A stretch of DNA of 64,000 nt from Amycolatopsis lexingtonensis (lineage in GTDB: Bacteria; Actinomycetota; Actinomycetes; Mycobacteriales; Pseudonocardiaceae), in the NCBI RefSeq assembly GCF_014873755.1, contig NZ_JADBEG010000001.1, positions 8,840,501 to 8,904,500 of the forward strand, given 5' to 3'. The notes under the pieces are model-generated. The model saw nothing but the letters and a program-made list of their open reading frames with translations, made no database searches and was not told the DNA's origin. A program made the position numbers and the translations under genes. Numbering within the stretch: position 1 is the first letter of the stretch; each line of letters begins with the position of its first letter. This document shows positions 9,239 through 17,792 of the stretch, one piece after another.

Positions 9239-9525
9239 CGCACTCCTGGCTGTTTCCGGAAATGGCGGCCCGAAAGATCGTCTTCAGGCTCGAGGAGTGG
9301 CCGACTCTATGGCACCGGTGCTCGCGTTCCCAGAGGGTTCCCCCGATTTTCGCAATAACCGAAAATTCTTGCCGTGACCGCCGGGAGGCCGAAAAGAACT
9401 GTCCACTCGGCAGTGAATCTCTTTGCGTTGCAAGAACATACCCCGGTGGAAGCGCCGGTCGATCTTGTGGCATTCTCTCGCGCTTGTTCGCAGCGACCGG
9501 TTTTCGAAAGTGTGAGGTGATCGGC

Positions 9526-9942
9526 TTGTACGGACGTGACGTGGCGGAATGGAAAAAGATGATCGCGGCCGGGCGGACGATCCTGATCGCCAGAGCGGTG
9601 GCGGACCGGACCACTTCGTACGGCGAATTCGCGGCCGCGCTCGTGCGTGCCACCGGCGTCCCCGGGTTCGACTTCACGACCGGCGCCGGCCGCGCGAGCA
9701 TGGCGTACCTGCTCGACCGGATCTCCGAGGCGGCGTACGCGGAGTCGGGCGGCCGGCTGCTCGGCGCGCTCGTCCGCAACCTCGGTGCCGACGACGCCGG
9801 ACCGGGCTTCTACCGGCTCGCGAGCCGGAAGGGGCTGGCGGTGCCGCGCACCCGCGGCGGCCGCCAGCTCTTCTGGGCCCAGCACGTGCGGGAACTGCAC
9901 GAGCACTTCGCCGGCGTCGCCCACCGGCCGGCCGCGGGGTGA
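9526..9942 (+). CDS. Conserved hypothetical protein, 138 residues
   Basis: No family was recognised. The protein is a mixed alpha/beta basic protein beginning (M)YGRDVAEWKKMIAAGRT. I prefer the TTG start at 9526, because AGGTGATC, a near-perfect match to the 16S rRNA 3' end, lies five bases upstream; a GTG at 9517 is also possible. The preceding 287 bp between this gene and the divergent roadblock operon hold only promoter-like A/T-rich stretches. It is convergent with the FAD monooxygenase, with 7 bp between stops. Confidence 0.6.
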   Translation: MYGRDVAEWKKMIAAGRTILIARAVADRTTSYGEFAAALVRATGVPGFDFTTGAGRASMAYLLDRISEAAYAESGGRLLGALVRNLGADDAGPGFYRLASRKGLAVPRTRGGRQLFWAQHVRELHEHFAGVAHRPAAG

Positions 9943-9949
9943 GGCCCGG

Positions 9950-11482
9950 CTAACGCGAAAGGACCGCCGTCAGCGCGCGCCGCAGTTCGCCCGCCGGGTC
10001 GTCGACGGGGTCCGGGGCGCGCCACGCCACGATGCCGTCCGGGCGGACGAGTGAGGCGCCGCCTTCCGACAGGCCGTAGCGCGCGGCGAACACCTCCTCC
10101 TCGACGACGTGGCAGTCGATGCCGGCGGCCGCCGCGGCCGGGGCCCACGCCGCGCCGTCACCCGCGCAGAGCAGCACCCACGAATGGCCCAGCAGGTCCA
10201 AAGTGGACTCCAGGCCGGGCGCCCGGAACCCGGGGCGCCCGGTCGGCGCGTGCACGTCCTCGACGCGCGCGCCGTCGTCGGGCTCCTCGGACAGGACGGC
10301 CGTCGAGCGGTAGCGGAAGCCGAGGAGGATGCCCAGCGGGTCCTCCGCCGGGGTGATCCCGGAGACGTCGAGGCCGGGGTGCATGCGCTGCTTCATGTTG
10401 TGCAGCGACGTGTCGATGACCATCCGCGCGATCGGCCGGCGCTCGGCTTCGTAGGTGTCGAGCAGTGCCGGACCCGCTTCGCCGCGCAGCACGGCGGCGA
10501 GCTTCCACGCGATGTCCGCGGCGTCGCCCGCCGCCGTGTTGCCGCCCATCCCGCCGGTCGGCGGCGTCACCTTCGCGGCGTCGCCGATCAGGAAGACCCG
10601 TCCGTCGCGGAACCGGTCGGCCAGCCGCGCGGCGACTTCCCAGGACCCGGTCCAGACGATCTCCGGCTCGAGGTCCGGCAGGTCGGTGGCGCTGCGGATC
10701 ATCGCGACCAGCCGCTCGGGGGTGAAGTCGGCCGGGCTCTCGCCCTTCTCCGGGAAGTAGTCCGGCGCGAAGACGTACCGGTTCGGGACGTCGGTGTTGA
10801 CCAGCCCGGCGGTGAACTCGGGGTGCTGCAGGTAGAACAGGTCGGTCACGCCGGCCTGGACGCGGTCGCCGAGGTCGGCGTCGAAGACCACGCCGAGGCA
10901 GTGGCTCAGCGCGTCCATCCCGGTGGTCCCGATGCCGAGCCGGGCCCGGATGCCGCTGCGGCCGCCGTCGGCCGCGACGACGTAGTCCGCGCGCACCACC
11001 GTCTCCTCGCCCGAATCGCGGTGCCGCAGCGTCGCGGTGACGCCGTCGTCGTCCGGCGCCAGGTCGGCCAGTTCCGTCCGGAAGCGGACGCGCGCGCCCG
11101 CCTTCTCCGCGTGCGCCAGCAAGATCGGCTCGACGACGTCCTGCCCGGCCATGCCCGCGGGCAGCGTGGTCGACGCCGAGACGTCGAACTCGCTGCCGTC
11201 CTCGACGAGCCGGTGCAGCACGCGGCCGGCCAGGCTGGTCGCGACGGTGATCCGCAGCCCTTGCGACGCGCGCGGGCTCACCGCCCGCACCTCGCGGTCG
11301 ATGCCCGCCCAGTGGAACAGCTCCATCGTGCGCCAGTTCTGCCCGGCGGCCCGCGAGTGGACCGACGTCCCGGCGTGCCGTTCGACCGTCAGCACGTCCA
11401 CTCCGGCCTGCGCGAGGAACAGCGACGCCGACAGCCCGCCCAGTCCGGCCCCCACGACCAGCACCTGTACCCGCTCCGTCAT
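9950..11482 (-). CDS. FAD-dependent aromatic monooxygenase
   Basis: The 510-residue protein has the FAD-binding motif VLVVGAGLGGLSASLFLAQAG at its N-terminus, a central DG-type motif (VVAADGGRSGIRARL) and the GD motif GRVFLIGDAAKVTPPTGGMG. The C-terminal thioredoxin-like domain is typical of polyketide or aromatic hydroxylases (PHBH/TcmG/RdmE type). It hydroxylates an aromatic substrate using NAD(P)H and oxygen. The ATG at 11482 is chosen because GGAGG lies just upstream; an earlier ATG at 11494 would put that ribosome site inside the gene. It has no biosynthetic neighbours, so detoxification or catabolism is as likely as antibiotic tailoring. Confidence 0.88.
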   Translation of the reverse strand: MTERVQVLVVGAGLGGLSASLFLAQAGVDVLTVERHAGTSVHSRAAGQNWRTMELFHWAGIDREVRAVSPRASQGLRITVATSLAGRVLHRLVEDGSEFDVSASTTLPAGMAGQDVVEPILLAHAEKAGARVRFRTELADLAPDDDGVTATLRHRDSGEETVVRADYVVAADGGRSGIRARLGIGTTGMDALSHCLGVVFDADLGDRVQAGVTDLFYLQHPEFTAGLVNTDVPNRYVFAPDYFPEKGESPADFTPERLVAMIRSATDLPDLEPEIVWTGSWEVAARLADRFRDGRVFLIGDAAKVTPPTGGMGGNTAAGDAADIAWKLAAVLRGEAGPALLDTYEAERRPIARMVIDTSLHNMKQRMHPGLDVSGITPAEDPLGILLGFRYRSTAVLSEEPDDGARVEDVHAPTGRPGFRAPGLESTLDLLGHSWVLLCAGDGAAWAPAAAAAGIDCHVVEEEVFAARYGLSEGGASLVRPDGIVAWRAPDPVDDPAGELRRALTAVLSR

Positions 11483-11518
11483 GACTACCTCCATGTCCGT
11501 GAATCTCCCTGGAAAAGT

Positions 11519-11548
11519 ATCTTAGCCACAGAGAGATTAGTTTGCCAA
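11519..11548 (-). promoter_or_regulatory. Promoter of the FAD monooxygenase
   Basis: On the minus strand, TTGGCA (11543-11548) and TAAGAT (11519-11524) are separated by 18 bp. They lie about 37 bp upstream of the chosen start. The half-repeat CTAATCT...CTAAGAT spans the promoter and may be an operator. Confidence 0.5.
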
Positions 11549-11653
11549 GCCGGTGGTACTCCCAGGGCGTGGGAACGGTTGGGTGCTCCGTTCGGCCCCA
11601 GTAGCTTCGGCCTGGCAGCCCACCTGAAGCCTTTGAGCCGCAAGGAGAAACCG

Positions 11654-12964
11654 ATGAGCGCGGACGACACCTCGGCGTGGTCCTTCGAGACCAAGCAGAT
11701 TCACGCGGGCGCCGCGCCGGACCCGGCGACCGGTGCGCGGGCGACCCCGATCTACCAGACGACGTCGTACGTCTTCCGCGACAGCCAGCACGGCGCCGAC
11801 CTGTTCAGCCTCGCCGAGCCCGGCAACATCTACACGCGGATCATGAACCCGACCCAGGACGTCCTGGAGCAGCGGCTCGCGGCGCTCGAGGGCGGCGTCG
11901 CGGCGCTGGCGTTCGCGTCCGGCTCGGCCGCGACCACGGCGGCGATCCTCAACCTCGCGGGCGCGGGCGACCACTTCGTCTCGAGCCCGTCGCTCTACGG
12001 CGGCACCTACAACCTGTTCCACTACACGCTGCCGAAGCTCGGCGTCGAGGTCACCTTCATCGACGACCAGGACGACCTGGAGCAGTGGCGTGCCGCCGTC
12101 CGGCCGAACACGAAGCTGTTCTTCGCCGAGACGCTGGCCAACCCGGGCAGCAACGTCCTCGACATCCGGGGCGTCGCCGACGTCGCGCACGAGGCCGGCG
12201 TCCCGCTCGTCGTCGACAACACGGTGCCGACGCCGTACCTGCTGCGCCCGATCGAGCACGGCGCCGACGTCGTCGTGCACTCCGCGACGAAGTACCTGGG
12301 CGGCCACGGCACCACGGTGGCCGGCGTCCTGGTCGACGGCGGTACGTTCGACTTCGGCAAGGACCCGGCGAAGTTCCCGGGCTTCACCGAACCCGACCCG
12401 AGCTACCACGGCCTCAAGTACTGGGAGGCGCTCGGCCCGGGTGCGTACGCGGCCAAGGCGCGCGTCCAGATCCTGCGCGACACCGGCGCGGCGATCTCGC
12501 CGTTGAACAGCTTCCTGATCCTGCAGGGCATCGAGACGCTGTCGCTGCGCCTCGAACGGCACGTGGCGAACGCGCAGGCGCTCGCCGAGTGGCTGGAGCA
12601 GCGCGACGAGGTCGAGAAGGTCTACTACGCGGGCCTGCCGTCGAGCCCGTTCTATTCGGCGGCGCAGAAGTACCTGCCGCGCGGCGCGGGCGCGGTCCTG
12701 TCGTTCGACCTGCGCGGCGGCGTCGAGGCGGGCCGCAAGTTCGTCGACGGCACCGAGCTGCACAGCCAGCTGGTGAACATCGGAGACGTCCGCAGCCTGA
12801 TCGTGCACCCGGCGTCGACCACCCACAGCCAGCTGAACCCCGAGGAGCAGCTCTCCAGCGGCGTCACGCCGGGCCTGGTCCGGCTCGCCGTCGGGCTGGA
12901 GGGGCTCGAGGACCTCAAGGCCGACCTGGAGGCCGGATTCCGGGCGGCGAAGGCGGAACTGTGA
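11654..12964 (+). CDS. metY: O-acetylhomoserine sulfhydrylase
   Basis: The 436-residue protein is a member of the Cys/Met metabolism PLP-enzyme family. It makes homocysteine directly from O-acetylhomoserine and sulfide. Visible features are the N-terminal TKQIHAG, the PLP-binding SATKYLGGHGT with the catalytic Lys, and the long insertion typical of MetY (about 430 residues against 380 for MetB). The ATG start follows AAGGAG. metX overlaps the end by 4 bp (GTGA). The pair forms the direct sulfhydrylation route to methionine. No SAM riboswitch was recognised in the 171-bp leader region. Confidence 0.95.
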   Translation: MSADDTSAWSFETKQIHAGAAPDPATGARATPIYQTTSYVFRDSQHGADLFSLAEPGNIYTRIMNPTQDVLEQRLAALEGGVAALAFASGSAATTAAILNLAGAGDHFVSSPSLYGGTYNLFHYTLPKLGVEVTFIDDQDDLEQWRAAVRPNTKLFFAETLANPGSNVLDIRGVADVAHEAGVPLVVDNTVPTPYLLRPIEHGADVVVHSATKYLGGHGTTVAGVLVDGGTFDFGKDPAKFPGFTEPDPSYHGLKYWEALGPGAYAAKARVQILRDTGAAISPLNSFLILQGIETLSLRLERHVANAQALAEWLEQRDEVEKVYYAGLPSSPFYSAAQKYLPRGAGAVLSFDLRGGVEAGRKFVDGTELHSQLVNIGDVRSLIVHPASTTHSQLNPEEQLSSGVTPGLVRLAVGLEGLEDLKADLEAGFRAAKAEL

Positions 12965-14079
12965 CGGCTGACCCCGTCACCGGGGCCTGGCGGATCGGTG
13001 ATCCGCCGGGCCGCCGTCAGTTCGTCACCGGCCCCGGCGCGCTCGCGCTGGAGGCCGGTGGCGTGCTGCCGTCCTTCACACTCGCGTACGAGACGTGGGG
13101 GACGCTGAACTCCGGCGCGTCCAACGCGATCCTCGTCGAGCACGCGCTGACCGGCGACAGCCACGCGGCCGGTCCGCTCGAACCCGGGCACCCGAACGCG
13201 GGCTGGTGGGACGCGCTGATCGGGCCCGGGAAAGCTTTGGACACCGACGAATACTTCGTCGTGGTCCCGAACGTGCTGGGCGGCTGCCAGGGTTCGACCG
13301 GCCCGTCGTCGCCGGCGCCGGACGGCCGGCCGTGGGGCAGCCGGTTCCCGGTCGTGACAGTGCGGGACCAGGTGGCGTCGGAGGCGGTGCTGGCCGACCA
13401 CCTGGGCATCGACCGCTGGGCGGCCGTCGTCGGCGGCTCCATGGGCGGGATGCGCGCGCTGGAGTGGGCGGTTTCGCTGCCCGAACGCGTGGCTTCGGTG
13501 CTGGTGCTGGCGTCCACCGCGCAGGCGTCGGCCGAGCAGATCGCCTGGGCGGCCCCGCAGCTGCACGCGATCCGCAGCGACCCGTTCTTCCACGGCGGCG
13601 ACTACTACTCGGAGGCGTCGGGGCCGGTGGCCGGGCTCGGCGTCGCCCGCCGGATCGCGCACGTCACCTACCGCAGCGAGCCGGAGCTGGCCCAGCGGTT
13701 CGACCGGACTTACCAGGGCGACGAGGATCCCTTGCGCGGCGGGCGGTTCGCCGTCGAGTCCTATTTGGACCACCACGCCGACAAGCTGGTGCGCCGCTTC
13801 GACGCGAACAGCTACCTGGTGCTGACGGAGTCGATGAACACCCACGACGTCGGCCGCGACCGCGGTGGGGTCGCGGCCGCGCTGAGCCGGGTAACGGCTC
13901 GCGCGGTGATCGGCGGCGTCGACAGCGACCGGCTCTACCCGCTGTACCAGTCGGCGGAAATCGCCGCCGGGATCCCGGGAACCGTGGAGCCGTCGGTGGT
14001 TTCCTCACCGTACGGCCACGACTCTTTCCTCATCGAGTCCGGCCAGATCGCTTCCCTGGTGAAGGCGCTGCTGGGGTAG
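12961..14079 (+). CDS. metX: Homoserine O-acetyltransferase
   Basis: The 372-residue alpha/beta-hydrolase-fold enzyme acetylates homoserine with acetyl-CoA, supplying the substrate of MetY. The nucleophile elbow GGSMGGMRALEW carries the catalytic Ser; the late DSDRLYP and YGHDSFLIE supply Asp and His. The N-terminal AYETWGTLN and VEHALTGDSH are family signatures. Its GTG start overlaps the metY stop in a GTGA arrangement, so the two are translationally coupled. Its last 50 bp overlap the antisense 85-residue gene. Confidence 0.95.
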   Translation: MTADPVTGAWRIGDPPGRRQFVTGPGALALEAGGVLPSFTLAYETWGTLNSGASNAILVEHALTGDSHAAGPLEPGHPNAGWWDALIGPGKALDTDEYFVVVPNVLGGCQGSTGPSSPAPDGRPWGSRFPVVTVRDQVASEAVLADHLGIDRWAAVVGGSMGGMRALEWAVSLPERVASVLVLASTAQASAEQIAWAAPQLHAIRSDPFFHGGDYYSEASGPVAGLGVARRIAHVTYRSEPELAQRFDRTYQGDEDPLRGGRFAVESYLDHHADKLVRRFDANSYLVLTESMNTHDVGRDRGGVAAALSRVTARAVIGGVDSDRLYPLYQSAEIAAGIPGTVEPSVVSSPYGHDSFLIESGQIASLVKALLG

Positions 14080-14287
14080 TCACGCGTTCTCCCAGGCGCA
14101 CCAGGGTGTTCGCGACCCGCCGGGACGTCTGGGCCGCGTAGTCGCCGAGCCGTTCCGCGGCGCGGTCCGACAGCTTCGCCACCCGCCAGGCGACGTCGTC
14201 CGCGCGGTCGCCGGCCTCGTCGCCAGCGGTGGCGATGCGGTCGGCGAGCCGGCCGGTGCCGGCGGCGAGCAAGTCCTTGAGCGCCAT
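14030..14287 (-). CDS. Small hypothetical protein, 85 residues
   Basis: It begins MALKDLLAAGTGRLADRIA and is Ala/Arg/Asp-rich with predicted amphipathic helices; no family was recognised. AGGGAAAG upstream supports the ATG. It lies 14 bp downstream of the AurF-like gene on the same strand, so it is probably co-transcribed. Its last 50 bp run antisense into the end of metX. Being short and compositionally simple, it is less certain than its neighbours. Confidence 0.55.
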   Translation of the reverse strand: MALKDLLAAGTGRLADRIATAGDEAGDRADDVAWRVAKLSDRAAERLGDYAAQTSRRVANTLVRLGERVTTPAAPSPGKRSGRTR

Positions 14288-14301
14288 GGCTTTCCCTTCG
14301 T

Positions 14302-15180
14302 CTAGAGCATCCCGGCGCGGCGCCACAGCGCCGCGCTCGGGCCGCCGATCAGGTCGTTCTCCTTGAGGAACCGGACGAGCTTCCGGGCGCCGAAGGCCAG
14401 CGTCTCCCGCCGGTGCGGGCTCGTCCGCGCGGCGGCCACCGCGACGCCGGGGTCGATCCCCGCGCGCAGGTACTGCCGCGGGCGGGACAGCAGCCGGGAC
14501 ATCAGCAACGCGCCGATCGCGACCACCACGCGGGCGAACTCCTTGCGCCACCAGGGCGCGCCCGCCAGTTCGCGGACCAGGTCGTCGCGCGCGTACCGGA
14601 CGTGCCGGGCCTCTTCGGTGACGTGGATGCGCATCACCGCGCGCACCACCGGCTGCACCGATTCGTCGTCGAGGTGCTCGCGCTGCAGCGCGTCGAAGAT
14701 CTCTTCACCGATCAGCGTCGCCACCCACATCGCCGGTCCGTGCAGGATCGTCGGCAGCGCCTGCGCGGACCGCTGCAGCCAGCGGTTGTTGCGGTACGGC
14801 CGCCCGTCGACGTGCTCGATCAGCCGGGCGAACATCGTGGAGTGCCGGCATTCGTCGGCGACCTCGGTCAGCGCGTAGTGCACGTGCCGGGTCGTCGGGT
14901 CCTGGTGGTAGGACGCGCGCAGCAGCATCTGCATGAGGATCAGCTCGAACCAGATCCCGACGCTGACGGTGTTCACCAGTTCCTGGCGCGACAGCTCGAT
15001 CCGCTGCTCGCGGCTCAGCGTGTCCCACACCGGCGTGCCGTACAGCGAGACGAGCTTTTCGGGGATGAAGAACCGGTCTTCGTCGAGCGGCGCGTCCCAG
15101 TGGACGTCGACGTCCGGGTCGTAGGAAAGCCGGGCGCTCGAGCGGAGCAGCCGTTCGGCGGTGGCTTCGCGATCACCCAT
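14302..15180 (-). CDS. AurF-like diiron oxygenase
   Basis: The 292-residue protein resembles the AurF (p-aminobenzoate N-oxygenase) family of ferritin-like diiron enzymes. Likely metal ligands are in SRQELVN, the EVADECRHS helix (E-xx-xxH), GEEIFD and VTEEARHVRYARDDL. It could oxidise an amine or another small substrate; the substrate is unknown. AGGAGG precedes the ATG by five bases. It is divergent from a TetR gene 68 bp away, which is likely its repressor. Confidence 0.85.
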   Translation of the reverse strand: MGDREATAERLLRSSARLSYDPDVDVHWDAPLDEDRFFIPEKLVSLYGTPVWDTLSREQRIELSRQELVNTVSVGIWFELILMQMLLRASYHQDPTTRHVHYALTEVADECRHSTMFARLIEHVDGRPYRNNRWLQRSAQALPTILHGPAMWVATLIGEEIFDALQREHLDDESVQPVVRAVMRIHVTEEARHVRYARDDLVRELAGAPWWRKEFARVVVAIGALLMSRLLSRPRQYLRAGIDPGVAVAAARTSPHRRETLAFGARKLVRFLKENDLIGGPSAALWRRAGML

Positions 15181-15203
15181 GCTGGCCTCCTGTGTCTTGT
15201 AAC

Positions 15204-15232
15204 ACTAGAACGCATGAAACAATCTCCGTCAA
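15204..15232 (-). promoter_or_regulatory. Promoter of the AurF-like gene
   Basis: The minus strand shows TTGACG (15227-15232) and TCTAGT (15204-15209) with a 17-bp spacer, a close match to housekeeping sigma consensus. It lies in the short gap shared with the divergent TetR gene, so TetR repression here is plausible. Confidence 0.6.
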
Positions 15233-15248
15233 GATGTAAAGTCAGGGC

Positions 15249-15875
15249 ATGCGCGACCTCCTGAAGCACGCGCTCGAAGCCGAACTGCCCGGCGACGAGA
15301 CCTCCGAACGGATCATGGGCGCGGCGCTCACCCAGGCCGAGGACTTCGGGCTGCGCCGGTTCACCGTGGACGACGTCGCGCGCCGCGTCGGGCTGTCGCG
15401 GGTGACGATCTACCGGTACTTCCCGAAGAAGGACCAGCTGCTGGGCGCGCTGATCCTGCGGGAGATGAAGCGGTTCTTGACGAAGGTCGACGCCGTCGTC
15501 GAAGCGCAGGCCACCCCGGAGGAGAAGCTCATCGAGGGGTTGAGCTTCTCCCTGGGGTACCTGCGCGGCCACCGGCTGCTCAACCGGCTGCTGCGCACCG
15601 AGCCGGAGCTGATCCTGCCGCACCTGACGGTCCAGGCGGGCGGCCTGTTCGCGGCGGCCCGGGCGCGGATCGCGGCGCACTTCCACGCGGAGATCGCCGC
15701 CGGACGGCTCAGCCTGCCCGCCGAGGACATCGACGGCATGGCCGAGCTGCTGATCCGGATCGTGGTGTCCCTGGTGCTGACCCAGGAGACGGTCCTGCCG
15801 GTGGACGACGACGCCCAGCGCCGCCGGCTGGCCGAGCTGTACCTGGCGCCGATCGTCCGCTCACTGCGCCCGTGA
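15249..15875 (+). CDS. TetR-family transcriptional regulator
   Basis: The 208-residue protein has an N-terminal helix-turn-helix at about residues 20-65 (FTVDDVARRVGLSRVTIYRYFPKKDQL) and a helical ligand domain. TetR proteins repress neighbouring genes until a small ligand binds. It is divergent from the AurF-like oxygenase, the most likely target. Its stop is one base from the convergent SDR stop. Confidence 0.9.
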   Translation: MRDLLKHALEAELPGDETSERIMGAALTQAEDFGLRRFTVDDVARRVGLSRVTIYRYFPKKDQLLGALILREMKRFLTKVDAVVEAQATPEEKLIEGLSFSLGYLRGHRLLNRLLRTEPELILPHLTVQAGGLFAAARARIAAHFHAEIAAGRLSLPAEDIDGMAELLIRIVVSLVLTQETVLPVDDDAQRRRLAELYLAPIVRSLRP

Positions 15876-15876
15876 C

Positions 15877-16617
15877 TCAGCCTTGCCGGGTGGGCCGGAT
15901 GGTGAGGTCGCCGATCTCGACGTCGTCGGGCTGCTCGATGGCGAACGCGATCGCCCGCGCGACGGCGTCGGGGCTGATGCCGAGCGCCGCCATCGCCTGC
16001 TGGGCCTGCTCGCGCTGCGCGGGATCCTCGACGTAGTCGACGAGTTCGGTGCGCACGTACCCCGGCGAGATCGACGTCGTGCGCAGGACGCCGTCGGTGG
16101 ACTCCTGGCGCAGCGCCTCCAGCAGCGTGCGCACGGCGTTCTTGGTCCCCGCGTAGACGGCCTGCGTCGGCACGATCTTCAGGCCCGACGTCGAGACGGT
16201 CGTGACGAAGTGGCCGCGGCCCTGTGCGCGGAACACCGGCAGCGCGGCGGCGATGCCGTGCAAGACGCCGCGGAGGTTGACGTCGATCATCGCGTCCCAG
16301 GCGTCGACGTCGAGGTCGCCCACCGGGGCGATCCGGGCGACGCCGGCGTTGCCGACCAGGACGTCGAGCCGCCCGAAGCGGTCGACGGCTCGCGCGACGA
16401 GGCGCTCGAGGTCGGCGCGCCGCGTCACGTCGACGTCCAGCATCTCCGCGCGGCCGCCGTCGGCGCGGATCTTCTGCGCGAGCGCTTCCAGCCGGTCGGT
16501 GCGCCGGGCGCCGAGCACCACCGCCGCCCCGCGGCCGGCGAGTTCCCGCGCGGTGGCTTCGCCGATCCCGCTGCTCGCGCCGGTGATCGCGACGACCTTG
16601 TCCAGTCCGTTCGTCAT
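15877..16617 (-). CDS. Short-chain dehydrogenase/reductase
   Basis: The 246-residue classical SDR has the cofactor motif TGASSGIGEATARELAGRG, a structural NAG motif (VLVGNAGVA), the catalytic Ser in TVSTSGLK and YAGTKNA, the YxxxK active site. It oxidises or reduces an alcohol/carbonyl with NAD(P)(H); the substrate is unknown. The ATG at 16617 has GGAGG five bases upstream. It is divergent from a TetR gene with a strong inverted-repeat operator between them. Confidence 0.92.
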   Translation of the reverse strand: MTNGLDKVVAITGASSGIGEATARELAGRGAAVVLGARRTDRLEALAQKIRADGGRAEMLDVDVTRRADLERLVARAVDRFGRLDVLVGNAGVARIAPVGDLDVDAWDAMIDVNLRGVLHGIAAALPVFRAQGRGHFVTTVSTSGLKIVPTQAVYAGTKNAVRTLLEALRQESTDGVLRTTSISPGYVRTELVDYVEDPAQREQAQQAMAALGISPDAVARAIAFAIEQPDDVEIGDLTIRPTRQG

Positions 16618-16634
16618 GGGGTCCTCCGTTAAAC

Positions 16635-16671
16635 TGACAACTGTCCGGTTAACTGTAGCGGACACTTGTCC
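16635..16671. promoter_or_regulatory. Paired TetR operator between SDR and TetR genes
   Basis: Two similar near-palindromes, TGACAACTGTCC (16635-16646) and GGACACTTGTCC (16660-16671), are centred 25 bp apart. Together they form a 12-bp-arm inverted repeat (16636-16670, one mismatch). The position in a 74-bp divergent gap makes regulation of both genes likely. Confidence 0.6.
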
Positions 16672-16691
16672 ACTTATGCGAGGAGAGTGCC

Positions 16692-17249
16692 GTGGCCGGT
16701 CGTGAGCGCCGTTCGGACGCCGTCGCCAACCGCGACCGGATCGTCGAGGCCGCGCGGGCGGAACTGAGCGAGTCCAACGGGGCGGCCGGCGACCTGAAGC
16801 TGCACCGGGTCGCCAAGGCCGCGGGCGTCGGACAGGGCACGCTCTACCGGCACTTCCCGACGCGCGAGCACCTGCTGGCGGAGGTCTACCGGGCCGAGCT
16901 GACCCAGCTCGTCGACACGGTGGCGCCCCTGCTGGCGAAGCATTCCCCGCTCGAGGCGCTTGCCCGCTGGCTGGAGCGGCTGGTCGAATACGCGCGCGTC
17001 AAGCGTGGTGTGATGGCGGCGATCGAGGTGCCGGCGTGGCAGGACCTCTACTCGAGCCAGCACCACCGGCTCGACGAAGCGCTCGAAACGCTGCTGGACC
17101 GGGGAAAGGCCGAGGGCGAGATCCGCGCCGGGGTCGACGCCGCCGACGTCATCCTGCTCCTCGGAGCGCTTTCCCGGATCCCGGGAGCCGAGTGGGACGA
17201 GCGGGCGCCCCGGATCGTGGCCGTGATCGTCGACGGCCTCCGCGCCTAG
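16692..17249 (+). CDS. TetR-family transcriptional regulator
   Basis: The 185-residue protein has a TetR helix-turn-helix (RVAKAAGVGQGTLYRHFPTREHL). The C-terminal domain with RWLERLVEYARVKRG resembles the SCO1712-like/TetR_C_33 type. The GTG start is preceded by AGGAG. It probably represses the divergent SDR and itself through the paired operator at 16635-16671. Its TAG stop interlocks with the opposing gene's stop in a CTAG tetranucleotide. Confidence 0.88.
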   Translation: MAGRERRSDAVANRDRIVEAARAELSESNGAAGDLKLHRVAKAAGVGQGTLYRHFPTREHLLAEVYRAELTQLVDTVAPLLAKHSPLEALARWLERLVEYARVKRGVMAAIEVPAWQDLYSSQHHRLDEALETLLDRGKAEGEIRAGVDAADVILLLGALSRIPGAEWDERAPRIVAVIVDGLRA

Positions 17250-17746
17250 TCGGAGACGGCTTCCGAGATCCAGGGGGCCACCGGCAGGTCGCGGTCCAGG
17301 CATTCGACCGACAGCCGGATCGTCCAGCGCAGAGCCTGCAGCACCAGGCTGTCCACCTCGTCGGGCGCCGCGTTGGCGAGGGCGATCTCGACCTGCTCCT
17401 GCGCGGCCTCGGTGTTGCCGTGGACCTCCGCCAGCAGCGTGCGGACCGCGGTCCGCACCGGCGGGTCGGCCTGGTCGATCGAGACCTCTTCGCCGTCCTC
17501 GTCGAAGACCTGGACCTTGACGGGCGCGCTGCCGCCGTCGCCGAGGGTGGCGACCATCGTGCTGCACTCGCCGAACAGCAGCAGCATCAGCGCCTTGGTC
17601 TCGTCCGCGCGGGCCTGCGGCTCGGCGGCCGTCGGCGCGACCTCGACGAGGGCTTCCGCGTCGTCGCCGAGGCTCAGCGCGGTCAGTGCGCGCTGTGCCT
17701 TCTCGACGAGCTTTTGCTCGTTCCAGTCCGCTTCCACGTGCCCCAT
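17246..17746 (-). CDS. Conserved hypothetical acidic protein, 166 residues
   Basis: The protein is acidic and helical, starting MGHVEADWNEQKLVEKAQRAL; no recognised domain. It includes a KALMLLLFGECSTMVATLG stretch but no membrane segment. The ATG at 17746 has no Shine-Dalgarno, so leaderless translation is possible; upstream in-frame starts would read through low-complexity sequence. It converges with the TetR gene through overlapping stops and is followed upstream by another TetR gene. Function unknown. Confidence 0.6.
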   Translation of the reverse strand: MGHVEADWNEQKLVEKAQRALTALSLGDDAEALVEVAPTAAEPQARADETKALMLLLFGECSTMVATLGDGGSAPVKVQVFDEDGEEVSIDQADPPVRTAVRTLLAEVHGNTEAAQEQVEIALANAAPDEVDSLVLQALRWTIRLSVECLDRDLPVAPWISEAVSD

Positions 17747-17792
17747 CAAACACCAGCCGCGCCCCTTGTGGGGATACCTTGATCCGGGACGG

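Noticed and set aside
10109..11640. Long open frame antisense to the FAD monooxygenase, continuous with metY
   Set aside because: It is a high-GC shadow; its translation is Arg/Ala/Gly-rich without motifs, and metY has its own ribosome site and ATG.
11483..11653. SAM or other riboswitch upstream of metY
   Set aside because: No conserved SAM-I, SAM-II or SAM-IV core or convincing helices were found; most of the region is the monooxygenase promoter and metY leader.
9950..15180. A secondary-metabolite cluster (FAD monooxygenase plus AurF-like oxygenase)
   Set aside because: The two are separated by metY-metX and there is no synthase, carrier protein or export gene around them.
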